Source: Mactra quadrangularis
Lineage: Eukaryota; Mollusca; Bivalvia; Venerida; Mactridae
Assembly: GCA_025267735.1 (NCBI GenBank)
Contig: CM046299.1
Coordinates: 27,815,327-27,879,326 of the forward strand
Length of the DNA stretch: 64,000 bases
Direction of reading: 5' to 3'
Shown: positions 22,891 to 35,321 of the stretch, in pieces
Layout of the letters: each line of letters starts with the position of its first letter
Position numbering within the stretch: the stretch's first letter is position 1
Position numbers and translations under genes: made by a program
Notes under the pieces: generated by a model
Seen by the model: only the letters and a program-made list of their open reading frames with translations
Told to the model about the DNA's origin: nothing
Database searches by the model: none

Positions 22891-25800
22891 GTAAGAATAT
22901 TTATCAGATATGTACATACTGTATTTATATCTCTGATTTTATTTATTATCTTATCTATTTCTTTTAATTCACTGATTTTGTCTTTATTTTGTTTTACCCT
23001 TGTTTTTAAACATTATCTTGTTATGTTATTAGTGCAAGGCGACTCATCTTTAAACTTGTACCTCTCTAGAAAATTTTCCTCAAATGATTGGTCAGGATAT
23101 ATGTGAAATTTGGCTGGGGTCAAGACAAGTAAATACATGGGTCTGACCAGTAAATGGTTTAAGGAGCTGACAACTGAAGTGACTTATCTTAACTGCACAC
23201 TCCCATGCCAGACACAGTTTTCTCTTTTTTCCTATCATTGACTATACGGATAAATGAAAACAGTATCATAAAATATTACTTTATTTCTAAGGATAAATGA
23301 AAGACAATTATTAATTAAAACGTTAAAACATTAAAAGAACTATTAAATGTATTAGTTTACAAATCATTGTAAAACGACTGCATTTAAAAGATAAACTATT
23401 AAAATAGATAAAACAATTATACAAATTAATGCATGGGCATTTTAGTCCGAGTAAATAAAGCGGCAGACGAAATAAAAGAATAGTTATTGTCGGCTTAACG
23501 AGTACGATGAGGTTTGAATATTGTTTCAAAACTTTTCATTTAAATTTAAAGCTTTAAAACAATAAAAAGGCATTTCCAAATTAACGGATGGTCAATTGAT
23601 AAATTCACATGGTACATAATCCTCATTTCTAACACAATTTGACCATCAAATTTGTTTCAATCATTATTCTCGTTTCAACTGACTGTATTGTATACAAAAT
23701 ATCACTTTTAAAGTTGTGAAGCATTATCTGTTAATTTACAATTCTTGCACAATGGACAATGTAATTTATGTTTAAAAACATTTGTTTATAAATGATTTGA
23801 TTAATCCCCTGAAATGTCTTGAAATCTATATAACTATGATGGTGACCTATGATCTTATCTTATCTCACCGATCACAATATGGGGTCACGGCTTGTACGAG
23901 TAGATTGTATTATCGCAAAACTGATGTATCTACGATCAGTGCTATATGACTGTATCATTACGCGAAAATCTTGATGGGTCTAAAAGTTGTGTATGAAGAA
24001 GGAAACTATTGTCAGTCACATTTGAATATATTAACCATTAACTAAATCATCAATTTGAAAATACAGAACATCTACCTAACTTTATCTTTATCGGTTTCCG
24101 GTGTATTAATTTGATACTTTAATAACAAATACAGTTCTTTTGAATTTTACTTACGAGAAAATATTTGTTGTTTCATGTCGCAACTGAATCGATAAGGACC
24201 TTGCATGTTTAATAATACATGTTGCAACTATTTTGACACCTTGAACAATCTGACATGACTGACGATAACGAAATAATAAGATTACCGTGTTTCATTCTTG
24301 TTGTTATATTTATAACATTGTAGTGATAATTACTCTATCTAATCAATTACAGATTAAGAAACCAGAAGAAACACATTTATTTCCTTGTTGTCAGAAATGT
24401 TCGTGTGAAGATGATTGTCAACATTTTGGTAATTGTTGTCCTGACAAGATACTGAAACCTGGTGTTGATATAAAGTATCCTTGCGTTGATCTAGGTAAAT
24501 ATCTAAATAAACCAAGAGGTCTTGCTGCTGACAATGGACTGGTATATCGTATGGTTGATGATTGTCCTTCTGCTGTTTTATCTTCTTTATATCCAAAATG
24601 TTTTATAGTTGAAGATTTAGAAGATTATGTTGTAGTTTCTGATCCAGTTACCGACCGTGTGTACAAAAATAAACACTGTGCTTTGTGTAATGGTGTCAAA
24701 GAATATACAGAATGGAAACTCATTTCTAACTGCAAGTCTTCATTCGACGAACCAACTGCCTCACGTTCGGAAATTTATTCATATATTGCAAATAATTGTA
24801 GTCTAACCCCTTGGCCACATAGATTGACTGATGGCCTATCTTTTACATGTAAGCCAGCAACACGAGTCGAGACATGTAACTCTACTGGTATATGGAACCA
24901 ACAAGATGATGCAATACAAGAAGCTTGCGAAACAGAAAATCAGTATGTCAACAATGTAGTTTACAAAGTATTACGCGGTTTTATCATTTCATTTGAAAAT
25001 GCATATTGTGAATTGTGTAATTCACGTAAAGATGAAAGTTTGCCATCACTTTGTAATTTGGAATCTGTATTTGGGTTCCGTAGAGGGTTATCAGGGATTT
25101 CAGCTTTGATCAACATTGTAAAAGAAGATGATGTAGACATTCACCGTACGGAGAGTTTATGTAATCAGAGACAACTATGGGATCCTTACCATGTAAGTAT
25201 ATGATTCATCTACGTTATACCAATAATAACTATTGTATTTATGCATGGTGAGTCAGAAACTGGACTGCTAAATGCAGTCCGATATTGTTCACAATCAGAC
25301 TATTTGTTCACGCGTAGGAGTAAGTTAGACTAACCGCATATCGTTGCGCCAAATCTGACAGGGCAAAACGGAAAGTACTAGTCCGCGACATTTCATCGTT
25401 TCTGAGACATGGGTTGTCTAATTTCGAGGCGTTATTTGATTGGTACCTTCCCTGGTTGGATTCGAACCCGCGCCCTCTCGAGCTGAGCTAAAGCTATGTT
25501 GATATTCTGAGACTATTTTTATCTACAAAAAATGATAAGGCGACATAGGTGAGCAGTACTCAAAGATAAAGTTCACTTGAACTTTGATTTTACACTTAAT
25601 GAAGTCTGATAAGGATGCTTTGAGATGCTTGAATGTATCAATTTAGATCATTATATATTTTAAACGATCAGATGTAGAGTTGCAGATGTAAAGTAGAGTT
25701 ATCATCGCATTGATAGTGACGATTTATAGACCTTTTCTTTGTATGGATGTCGATATTTCTTTGGCTGGGTGAGTGTTTGAACGTGTCTCATATGTCCCGG

Positions 25801-26645
25801 GTAATCCCAGGCCTGCCGCATTTCACTATGCTTTTTTATCTTTATTTCTTCAAACTCTCAGCACAAGTGTATAACAGACAGCAGTCCAACATTAACTATA
25901 TTTTATTGTGACCCCTTTTCAATATGCTTTATTTCATTGTTATTGTCTAAAATTTCAGAACAAGTGCATAGCTTTCAGCTGTCCACCATTAACTATATTT
26001 CATCGAGACAAGTGTGAAGATATTTTCATTGCTTTGCCTGGAAATTCCTATACAATAGTGTTCGACATCACAGCCAATATTGGCAGCTACGTTTGGATGG
26101 AAGAAGATGTGGCTTTTATACATCGTGGTATAACGAAAATGATACAGAATCGAGATTGTTTTAAATGTGGCACATATATGATGAAACATGACATTTCATC
26201 ACCAGATATATACATAAAATATACGATCAAAATACAGGATACCTGTACACTACAGTTTTTGGAAAAGAAAGTACAAAATATAGTTCAACACTCTCCTGCA
26301 AACATCTATAAATCCAACACGACGATATTTAGTTGTACGCCAAATTTAGATTTTAGTCCATCAAGTGCAAGTAAGTCCATACTCCTACACATATATTCAT
26401 CACGGTATTGTTCCGAAGCTAAATATATCGATAGAGATATGGTTTATAAATGTCCAAGAATTGTTATGCCAGTAGAATATCAATTCAAAATAACATCAAA
26501 CAATTCGATCACATTAAGACATGGTACTATTTGTGTATCTGAATATTTTAAAATATTGAAAAATATTCAAAACTCACAAGTACAACACTTTCCTAATTAT
26601 ATTGTCTTAACATCGCTGATGATTCTCTACAGAATATATGTGTAG
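22759..26645 (+). CDS. Secreted or surface somatomedin-B-domain protein, three exons (552 aa)
   Basis: Gene model: join 22759-22890, 24353-25192, 25959-26645. Both introns have GT-AG borders and are phase 0. The product opens with a signal peptide (ending about TVDA). A somatomedin-B-like Cys cluster follows (CQKCSCEDDCQHFGNCCPD), then a long ectodomain with repeated CALCN and YCELCN boxes and the phrase YRMVDDCPS. This arrangement is known to me as the N-terminal part of expanded molluscan receptor-like proteins (adhesion or Methuselah-like GPCRs). Here no seven-helix part follows: exon 3 ends in a short hydrophobic tail (NYIVLTSLMILYRIYV) and a stop, so the product would be secreted, GPI-linked or weakly tethered. 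The 27-bp satellite begins at the stop codon. It is either a genuine short paralogue or a gene that lost its 3' half. The ligand and role are unknown. Confidence 0.75.
24353..25192 (+). CDS. Exon 2 of somatomedin-B gene: main ectodomain
   Basis: 280 codons after acceptor TTACAG and before donor GTAAGTAT. It holds the somatomedin-B-like cluster and both CxLCN boxes. The frame also stays open upstream of the acceptor, but that part has no domain content. Confidence 0.8.
25455..25490 (-). mobile_element. SINE head remnant in intron 2
   Basis: The reverse complement reads GAGGGCGCGGGTTCGAATCC, a B box, near an A-box-like AGCTCAGCTC. The surrounding 25260-25500 is degenerate and probably an old SINE. 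Confidence 0.4.
25862..25958 (+). pseudogene. Duplicated, decayed copy of the exon 3 start
   Basis: The 3' splice site and first about 20 codons of exon 3 (25953-26015) have a diverged twin 97 bp upstream. CAG then CACAAGTGTATAACAG and CCAACATTAACTATATTT match CAG then AACAAGTGCATAGC and CCACCATTAACTATATTT. The twin is followed by a second in-phase stretch, but 97 is not a multiple of three, so using the upstream acceptor would shift the frame. It probably arose by local tandem duplication. Confidence 0.6.
25959..26645 (+). CDS. Exon 3 of somatomedin-B gene: C-terminal part
   Basis: 228 codons plus stop after acceptor TTTCAG. It contains scattered Cys (CFKCGTY, FSCTPN, YKCPR, TICVSEYF) and ends in a 16-residue hydrophobic tail. 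No membrane bundle is present. Confidence 0.7.
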   Translation, partial: NKCIAFSCPPLTIFHRDKCEDIFIALPGNSYTIVFDITANIGSYVWMEEDVAFIHRGITKMIQNRDCFKCGTYMMKHDISSPDIYIKYTIKIQDTCTLQFLEKKVQNIVQHSPANIYKSNTTIFSCTPNLDFSPSSASKSILLHIYSSRYCSEAKYIDRDMVYKCPRIVMPVEYQFKITSNNSITLRHGTICVSEYFKILKNIQNSQVQHFPNYIVLTSLMILYRIYV

Positions 26646-29460
26646 CTTACAACATATATATTGTATATATAGCTTATATCATATATCATATATGGTGTGT
26701 ATATAGCATAAATCATATAAGGTGTAAATATAAAGCTTACATCATATATGTGGTGTATATAGCTAATATCGTATATGGTGTTAATATAAAGCTTACATCA
26801 TATATGGGGTATATATAGCTTACATCATATATGGTGTTAATAAAAAGCTTACATCATATATGGTGTTAATATAAAGCTTACATCATATATGGTGTATATA
26901 TAGCTTACATTATATATGGTGTATATAGCTTACATCATATATGGTGTATATAGCTTACATCATATATGGTGTATATATAGCTTATATCATATATGGTGTA
27001 TATATAGCTTACATCATATATGGTGTATATAGCTTACATCATATATGGTGTAACTATAGCTTACATCATATATGGTATATATATAGCTTACATCATATAT
27101 GGTGTAAATATATGGCTTACATCATATATGGTGTATATAGCTTACATCATATATGTTGTGTAAATATATAGCTTACATCATATATGATGTATAAATATAT
27201 AGCTTACATCATATATGTTGTGTAAATATATAGCTTACATCATATATGATGTATATAGCTTAAATCATATATTATGTATATAGCTTATACAATGTATCAT
27301 ATATGATGTTTATAGCTTATATCATATAAGATGTATATATAGCTTATATAATATATGATGTATATAGCTTATATCATATATGATGTATATATATCTTATA
27401 TCATAGATGATGTATATAGCTTATATCATATATGATGTATATATATATAGCTTATATCATATATGATGTATATATAGCTTATATCATATATGATGTATAT
27501 ATAGCTTATATCATATATGATGTATATATAGCTTATATCATATATGATGTATATATAGCTTATATCATACATGATGTATATATAGCTTACATCATATATG
27601 ATGTATATATAGCTTATATCATATATGATGTATATAGCTTATATCATATATGATGTATATATAGCTTATGTCAGATATGATGTATATATAGCTTATATCA
27701 TATATGATGTATATAGCTTACATCATATATGGTGTATATATAGCTTACATCATATATGGTGTATATATAGCCTACATCATATATGGTGTATATATAGCTT
27801 ACATCATATATGGTGTATATAGCTTACATCATATATGGTGTATATAGCTTATATCATATATGGTATATATATAGCTTACATCATATATGGTGTAAATATA
27901 TGGCTTACATCATATGTGCGGTGTATATAGCTTACATCATATATGTTGTGTTAATATATAGCTTACATCATATATGATGTATAAAGCTTACATCATATAT
28001 GATGTATATAGCTTATATCATATATGATGTATATAGCTGATCATATATTATGTATATATAGCTTATATCATATATGATGTATATAGCTTATATCATATAT
28101 GATGTATATAAAGCTTATATTATATATGATGTATATAGCTTATATCATTTTTGTTGTATATATATAGCTTATATCATATATGATGTATATATAGCTTATA
28201 TCATATATGATGTATATATAGCTTATATCATATATGATGTATATATAGCTTATATCATATATGATGTATGTATAGCTTATATCATATATGATGTATATAT
28301 AGCTTATATCATATATGATGTATATATAGCTTATATCATATATGGTGTATATAGCTTATATCATATATGGTGTATATAGCTTACATCATATATGGTGTAT
28401 ATAGCTTACATCTTATGCATACACCACATGTTGGGTGTATATAACTTATATAATATATGGTGTATATAGCTAATATCGTATATGGTGTCAATATATAGCT
28501 TACATCATATATGGGGTATATATAGCTTACATCATATATGGCGTATATATAGCTTACATCATATATGATGTATAAAGCTTATATCACATATGATGTATAT
28601 AGCTTATATCATATATGATGTATATAGCTTATCATATATTATGTATATATCGCTTATATCATATATGATGTACATTTGTATATAGCTTTTATCATATATG
28701 ATGTATATAAAGCTTATATTATATATGATGTTTATATGTTATATCATTTTTGTTGTATATATATAGCTTATATCATATATGATGTATATATAGCTTATAT
28801 CATATATGATGTATATATAGCTTATATCATATATGATGTATATATAGCTTATATCATATATGATGTATATATAGCTTATATCATATATGATGTATGTATA
28901 GCTTATATCATATATGATGTATGTATAGCTTATATCATATATGATGTATATATAGCTTATATCATATATGATGTATATATAGCTTATATCATATATGATG
29001 TATATAGCTTACATCATATATGGTGTATATATAGCTTACATCATATATGGTGTATAAAGCTTATATCATATATGGTGTACATAGCTTACATCATATATGG
29101 TGTATAAAGCCTACATCGTATGCATACACCACATGTGGTGTGTATATAACTTATATCATATATGGTGTATATAGCTCATATCCTATATGGTGTTAATATA
29201 TAGCTTACGCCATATATGGGGTATATATATAGCTTACATCATATATGGTGTCAATATATAGCTTACATCATATATGGTGTATATATAACTTACATCATAT
29301 ATGAGGTATATATAGCTTACATCATATATGGCGTATATGTAGCTTACATCATGTATGGTGTATATATATAGCTTATATCATATATGGTGTATTTATAGCT
29401 TACATCATATAATGGTCTATATATATAGCTTACATCATATATGGTCAATATATATAGCTT
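26646..29460 (+). repeat. 27-bp satellite array, about 2.8 kb
   Basis: Tandem units of about 27 bp around CATATATGATGTATATATAGC, with 25- and 29-bp length variants and a GGTG variant at the array edges. The core CATATATG is self-complementary. Long frames such as 28676-29107 arise only because 27 is nine codons. Variant blocks recur at long range: TTTTTGTTGTATATATATAGC-type units at about 28145 and 28745, and a GCATACACCACATG unit at about 28415 and 29115. Confidence 0.9.
26839..26844 (+). promoter_or_regulatory. Candidate polyadenylation signal inside satellite
   Basis: AATAAA in a variant satellite unit, 194 bp after the stop codon of the somatomedin-B gene. It is the first such hexamer downstream; its use is unproven. 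Confidence 0.3.
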
Positions 29461-29725
29461 ATATTGTATCATATTGTGTCGTATTGTATCGAATTGTATC
29501 GTAAAGCGTAAAGTGCTCAGACGTGCACCTTTTACAAGTGAAAATTCAAAATTTTCCATACCGTCGGGAGGGGTACCAACCCCTTGTACCCCCCACTTGC
29601 GACCCTTCTGGATCCGGCCCTGTAGGTGATATTATTTATTAATTGTATAGCTTACTTTCAATGTACCATTAAATTATTATCACTCTCCGATGCCGTTAAG
29701 AGGACACCAATAGATATATATTTTA

Positions 29726-30473
29726 CAGGGAATTTGTGTCACCAGGGATTTCATGTAATCCCCACTTAAGTAAAATTCTTTCAGGGAATGAAAATAAACC
29801 CTGAAATTTTCTAGGGATTTCACGTATTTGCTAATATTTTTTTTCAATTTCTACACATATTCTCTGGCAACAGAATTATCATGAATTGTATGCAAAATAT
29901 GATTCATTGAAAAGTAAGGCTAAAACCCGAGTAACCAAACTAATTGGACCTACCTGTTTTATGAATATACAAGGGGAAATAACTGACTAAAGTCCCTTAT
30001 TACAAAAAGTTCGAAATTCATTCTTCAATTTTGTAACGCATATATTCTCTTTTAGTTTATAAATTGCTCTTTGCTTTCGTCATGTGTATCGTATTTTTTC
30101 CCAATATCTCTTATTTTCAGCACTGTATGTTTGTTAGAGTTGTGAACTTTGCTCTTTTGTAAATGAAGCGCTAAAATATTGAGTTATTATACTTTTACCA
30201 ATATCTAAAATAGATTTACTTATTGTAGTACAGGGTAGTGTAGTTTTCTTTAAGACCTTTGAATGGAAGAATTTCATTGCTAGTCAACATTGATAAATAT
30301 CAAAAATTGAGTCAGGTAAAAAAATGTGTAAAAATGAAGTTATATTTTAGGGATTTCATGCAATCCCAGGCAAAATCAAGGATTTCACGTATACCCTGAA
30401 ATCACCAGAGATTACGTGAAATCCCTGACTTGGTTAGGGATTACGTGAAATCCCTGGTTACACACATTCCTTG
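29726..30473. mobile_element. 748-bp TIR element with palindromic subterminal motifs
   Basis: The left end CAGGGAATTTGTGTCACC and the right end (reverse complement CAAGGAATGTGTGTAACC) are inverted repeats extending into CAGGGATTTCA. The near-palindrome GGGATTTCACGTAATCCC or a decayed form occurs about six times, near both ends (about 29742, 29810, 30348, 30377, 30402, 30434), like a transposase-binding array. There is no coding frame and no clear target duplication. Confidence 0.65.
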
Positions 30474-30885
30474 TAGCATATGTATACTAAGACATATATA
30501 AATTATTGGTTTTTTGTATAAATGAAACATCTGCTTGGGGTACTGCATTATAGCAGGGCCTTCATATGAACCTGCAGATCTAGCATGTTTAAATGATGTA
30601 TGAGGGGGTAGGGGACCTTACTATTATTGTTTGCGCAACATGGTTTTAAAAAGACTTGGTATAGACCTAATAATGTATTTACAGACCCCATAATTTTTGT
30701 GGGATATTTCTTTCTCAGTATACCTATACAATACCTTTTATATGTTTAACGGGCTGTATATATAAATATGTTCATATCATTCTGTTCTGGGGTTTAGGAT
30801 AACAACTCTATCATTCTCGTACCCCAAGGTTATTAAGATGCTCGATCTAGTATCGAGATTCTTGATAGCCTCTGGGAACGAGAAA
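30474..30885. other. Spacer with a 71-bp imperfect hairpin
   Basis: 30814-30884 folds on itself: TTCTCGTACCCCAAGG pairs with CCTCTGGGAACGAGAA around CTCGATCTAGTATCGAG. The rest is featureless. Confidence 0.5.
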
Positions 30886-31050
30886 GCTACCCTATTCGAT
30901 TTCAGTTGTTTATAAATTATTATTTTGTAACACTGTTGAATTATATACGTACTTCTATCCTTATTAGTGCTTCGTAAAAAATATATTTCTGTTTATGTAC
31001 CTGTATTCATGTCTATATGAAATGTGAGAATAAAAGAATTTGTATTGTAT
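30886..31050 (+). repeat. Direct repeat flanking the reverse transcriptase fragment, left copy
   Basis: About 165 bp from GCTACCCTATTCGATTTC to AATAAAAGAATTTGTATTG, repeated nearly intact at 32163-32336. The end with AATAAA and a TTGTA-type run looks like a retroelement 3' end. Confidence 0.75.
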
Positions 31051-31530
31051 GAATTTGAATTTATTTATTTATTTAAGTCTCATCTTTGTGCAGCATGTTT
31101 CTAAAACATATATATTATACAATATAAAAAAACAACAACATGTACATAGCCACTCTTAGTACAGTTATAAAAGACTATAAGCATTTTACATATCAACTAA
31201 AACTATCACACATTCATACAATATAGTTATTTTCAACAAACATATTATACACAGATTAAAAATAAAAAGCAGCTAATCAATGCTATTCGCAAGTTAAATA
31301 TATATTTAAGAAAAAACTTAAAACTTGACAATAATTAATTTGGTGCCCTAACGCGCATGATAAAACATTGGTTTAGAAAATCGATCATCATCTCTGATCA
31401 GATCAGAGACGATTTGAATAGCATTGATAACCTACATATATTGTAAAAGATTCATAGTACAGTTAAAACAAATATTACATAAAGAGATATCAAAGAATAT
31501 GAAACAACATCTGATTAAAGGAACTAAATT

Positions 31531-32073
31531 TTATTTATTTAAAAGACACTGCCTTTTATTTAAAATATTGAAACAGGTTTTGGCACAAATTCTTATAATA
31601 GACTTATTAGAAAAAATCAACTTAAATTTTTCTGTATCAGGTAAAGCTAAAAACGACAAATCACGAGAGATTTCTTTATCAAACAGTGGGACTCTTAAGT
31701 CATTATAGACATGACATTTAAATAAAACATGAGATTCTGTCTCAACTGAATCACAGAAGGGACATTTTCTGTCCTCAAAAGGAATATTCTCAAATCTACC
31801 GGTTTCTATTCGTATAGGGGCGACGTCACATCTAAATTTACTTAATGCTGATCTGTGTTGAGGTGGTAAAATCATTTTACAATAGTTTTCAACTTTGAAA
31901 TGTGATTTGAAAGAACAATATGTACGTAGCTTATTTCGACCTCTACCACTTATACCATTGCGCCTATTAATACTATTTTCCCATTCATTAATAAAATTAC
32001 TAAGAACAAAATCCGATACATGAGAAACTATAAACTTCTTACAAATTGGAATATGAAATGAAAAATCATTCAA
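31531..32073 (-). pseudogene. LINE reverse transcriptase C-terminal fragment
   Basis: A 180-codon minus-strand frame contains the C-terminal zinc-binding module common in LINE polymerases (CPFCDSVETESHVLFKC, preceded by LSKFRCDVAPIRIETGRF). The catalytic reverse transcriptase and endonuclease are absent, so this is a 5'-truncated copy. Its 3' side on the minus strand runs to a (TTTA)n stretch near 31062-31078, which reads as an A-rich tail. It sits between two direct repeats. Confidence 0.75.
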
Positions 32074-32162
32074 ATTACTTGATTGAAATTGTTGCTTTAC
32101 AACGAAAAACCAATTTTTACAGGTACGAACATTCTCGGCACAACCTGCTGCCCATAGAGAAT

Positions 32163-32336
32163 GCTACCCTATTCGATTTCAGTTGTTTATAAATTATAAT
32201 TATGTAACACTGTTGAATTATATATGTACTTCTATCCTTATTATGTGCTTCGTAAAAAAAAATATATTTCTGTTTATGTACCTCATTTATTCATGTCTAT
32301 ATGAAATGTGAGAATAAAAGAATTTGTATTGTATTG
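32163..32336 (+). repeat. Direct repeat flanking the reverse transcriptase fragment, right copy
   Basis: Second copy of 30886-31050, with small indels (extra A residues near 32255, extra TCAT near 32285). Confidence 0.75.
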
Positions 32337-32344
32337 TATAAGTT

Positions 32345-33269
32345 GTGATCTTGACTTATTACGTCACTAATTGTCATTTACACCGAGGAGTCTATATTTC
32401 AATTGTTTGCAGTAATTTTTATCAATAATAATCCTTTGTTTGATGACAAACATGTGTTCGCATTTTTTAATGGAAATTATTGTGAACAATTTAAGATAAC
32501 ATGTGTGTCGGCATATTTTTTACCCTTTGTCGGTGTTTGATAGCTTAACAATGTCATAATTGCAATGTCTCATTGTGTTAATTAAAATGAATTCTTAAGA
32601 CAACCGTGACCTAGTTTTTTAATAGTTGACTACATGTTTAACAAATAATGCCCGGTAAGAAAACGATATCGGCTTTCAAAGATCGTGGAACGCATTTTTG
32701 TACACATGGGTTTCCTTTGACAATGACGCCTTTTTATTTCCCCAATAATTTAAGTAAGTTTAAGCATAAACCATTGAGTGCCTCGTATTAACAACACGTG
32801 AGGCATTATGTCACAATTTTTAGACGGACCGATTCGTTTTAAAACATGTCCCTTATTTTCAACTTTGATTAGAAATGTCATCAAATTTTCGATAAATTTT
32901 AGAAAAAAAACTTTAAAAATCATGGATGATTAACTTGCAATAGTTATTACCCTTAAATAAGGGATTTGTGTTGTCAAAAGTCAATAAATGAAGTTCTTAA
33001 AAGTGTTTGTTTTATTAAATAGCCCTACTGCGCATAGTAAAAACCGACATAGTGGTATATAGTTTGTTTTTTCTCATCTGTCTCAACACTCGTGGTATTG
33101 AGATAGTGTGTAATCATTCATCGTGAAATTATTCAATCTTTGACAGTTCAGAAAAAACGAACTATACCGTGGTATTTAGTAAATAACCGCGGTATACCGT
33201 GGTATAAATTTCCTGGCGGTACCTAGCTTCTACATAAATGTCTTATAGACAATCTAACCGATGATGAAC
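32345..33269. other. Non-coding stretch with a decayed MITE
   Basis: Within it, 33061-33172 is a decayed MITE: TTTGTTTTTTCTCATCTGTC at left pairs with GACAGTTCAGAAAAAACGAAC at right and resembles the better-preserved copy at 47025-47172. No gene seen. Confidence 0.5.
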
Positions 33270-34830
33270 TAAATAAACCATGGACGTTTCTGTGCCATCT
33301 CAATGATGTCATGGACACTATTTATGTTTTTGTTCTACATCAATAATGTCATGGACGTTATCTATCTTTCTGTACCATATCAATAATGCCATAGACGCTA
33401 TCTTTGTTTCTGTTCCGTATCAATAATGCCATGGACGCTACCTATGTTTCTGTTCCGTATCAATAATGGCATGGACGCTATCTATGTTTCTGTTCCGTAT
33501 CAATAATGCCACGGACGCTATCTATCTTTCTGTTCCGTATCAAAAATGCCATGGACGCTATCTATCTTTCTGTTCCGTATCAATAATGGCATGGACGCTA
33601 TCTATCGTTTCTGTTCCGTATCAATAATGCCACGAGTGCTACCTTTGTTTCTGTTCCATATCAATAATGCCACGGACGCTATCTATCTTTCTGTTCCGTA
33701 TCAATAATGGCATAGACGCTATCTATGTTTCTGTTCCATATCAATAATGCCATAGACGCTATCTATGTTTCTGTTCCGTATCAATAATGCCATGAGTGCT
33801 ATCTATGTTTCTGTTCCGTATCAATAATGCCACGCGTGCTACCTTTGTTTCTTTTCCATATCAATAATGCCATGGACGCTATCTATGTTTCTGTTCCATA
33901 TCAATAATGCCATAGACGCTATCTATGTTTCTGTTCCATATCAATAATGCTATAGACGCTATCTATGTTTCTGTTCCATATCAATAATGTCATGGACGTT
34001 ATCTATGTTTCTGTCCCGTATCAATAATGCCATAGACGCTATCTTTGTTTCTGATCCGTATCAATACTGCCATAGACGTCACTATGTTTCTGTTCCATAT
34101 CAATAATGCCATGAACGTCTCTATGTTTCTGTTCCATATCAATAATGCCATGAACGTCACTATGTTTCTATTCCATATCAATAATGCCATGGACGCTATA
34201 TATGTTTCTGTACCATCTCAATAATGCCATAGATGCTACCTATGTTTCTGTTCCATATCAATAATGCCATAGACGCTACCTATGTTTCTGTTCCATATCA
34301 ATAATGCCATGAACGTCATTATGGTTCTGTTTCATGTCAATAATGCCATGAACGTCACTATGTATTTGTTCCGTATCAATAATGCCATGAACGTCACTAG
34401 GTTTCTGTTCCATATCAATAATGTCATGAACGTCACTATGTTTCTGTTCCATATCAATAATGCCATGGACGCTATCTATGTTTCTGTTCCATATCAATAA
34501 TGCCATGAACGTCACTATGTTTCTGTTCCATATCAATAATGCCATGAACGTCACTATGTTTCTGTTTCATATCAATAATGCCATGGACGCTATTTATGTC
34601 TCTGATCCGTATCAATAATGCCATGGACGCAATATATGTTTCTGTTCAATATCAATAATGACATGGACGCTATCCATATTTCTGTTCCGTATCAATAATG
34701 CCATGGACGTTATCTATGTTTCTGTTCCGTATCAATAATGCCATGGACGTAATCTATGTTTCTATTTCGTATCTATAATATCATGGATGCTATCTATGTC
34801 TCTGCTTTGTGCCAATTATGTCTATATGTT
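33270..34830 (+). repeat. 39/40-bp minisatellite, about 39 units
   Basis: Units read CAATAATGCCATGGACGC then TATCTATGTTTCTGTTCC(G/A)TAT. Two subtypes alternate in blocks: 40-bp units with GGACGCTATCTATG and 39-bp units with GAACGTCACTATG (mainly 34076-34190 and 34305-34580). Open frames on both strands in the 39-bp part are a by-product of the 13-codon period. Confidence 0.9.
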
Positions 34831-35238
34831 TATTTCCCATCCACTGATTTTAAAGATGAGCTTTTAAGAAACTCAACTGTCATAGTTGTCTGGGTTCTTT
34901 CCAGTTTATATTATTAATCAAGTTTTTGTCTTGACTCTGTAGCCTCATATTGTAAGGTGATATGGATAAAAGGAGGAGATGGTGATAGAGAGAACATTCA
35001 GACTCACAGGGCAGATAAATTGTGCAGGTTCTGTGGTATATAGTATGTATGCCCGTAACTTACAAACCTAGCACTCTTTCAAGACATCTCTTGGGCTATA
35101 TAGGGCTCACAAATAATACATTTTTTTAAAATTTACCTTCATTAATTTCTGATTTGTTCTCGTTAGCTGCTTTGGTGAACTTCTTGCTAAAACTACTATC
35201 ATTTTGGGGGGGTGGGATTCCAGTAAAAAATTCTATTT

Positions 35239-35302
35239 TCCTGGACAGAATGCCCAGTGCTAAGAAAAGTTTGCGGTTAAGACTGGTTTCACAGCACCAA
35301 TA
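35239..35302 (+). repeat. Short dispersed repeat (family R4), copy 1
   Basis: GGACAGAATGCCCAGTGC then AAGTTTGCGG and GACTGGTTTCAC. Sister copies lie at 44092-44150 and 48288-48345. It probably belongs to one end of a larger element. Confidence 0.6.
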
Positions 35303-35321
35303 TAATGAAGTCTTTTTTATT

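Noticed and set aside
24354..24596. Minus-strand frame opposite somatomedin-B exon 2
   Set aside because: Shadow of the plus-strand exon, which has splice sites and domain content.
27160..28400. CRISPR-like array
   Set aside because: Units are contiguous tandem copies without unique spacers, in an animal genome.
26941..29107. Tyr/Ile-rich proteins in the satellite
   Set aside because: By-product of a 27-bp unit; no start context and low complexity.
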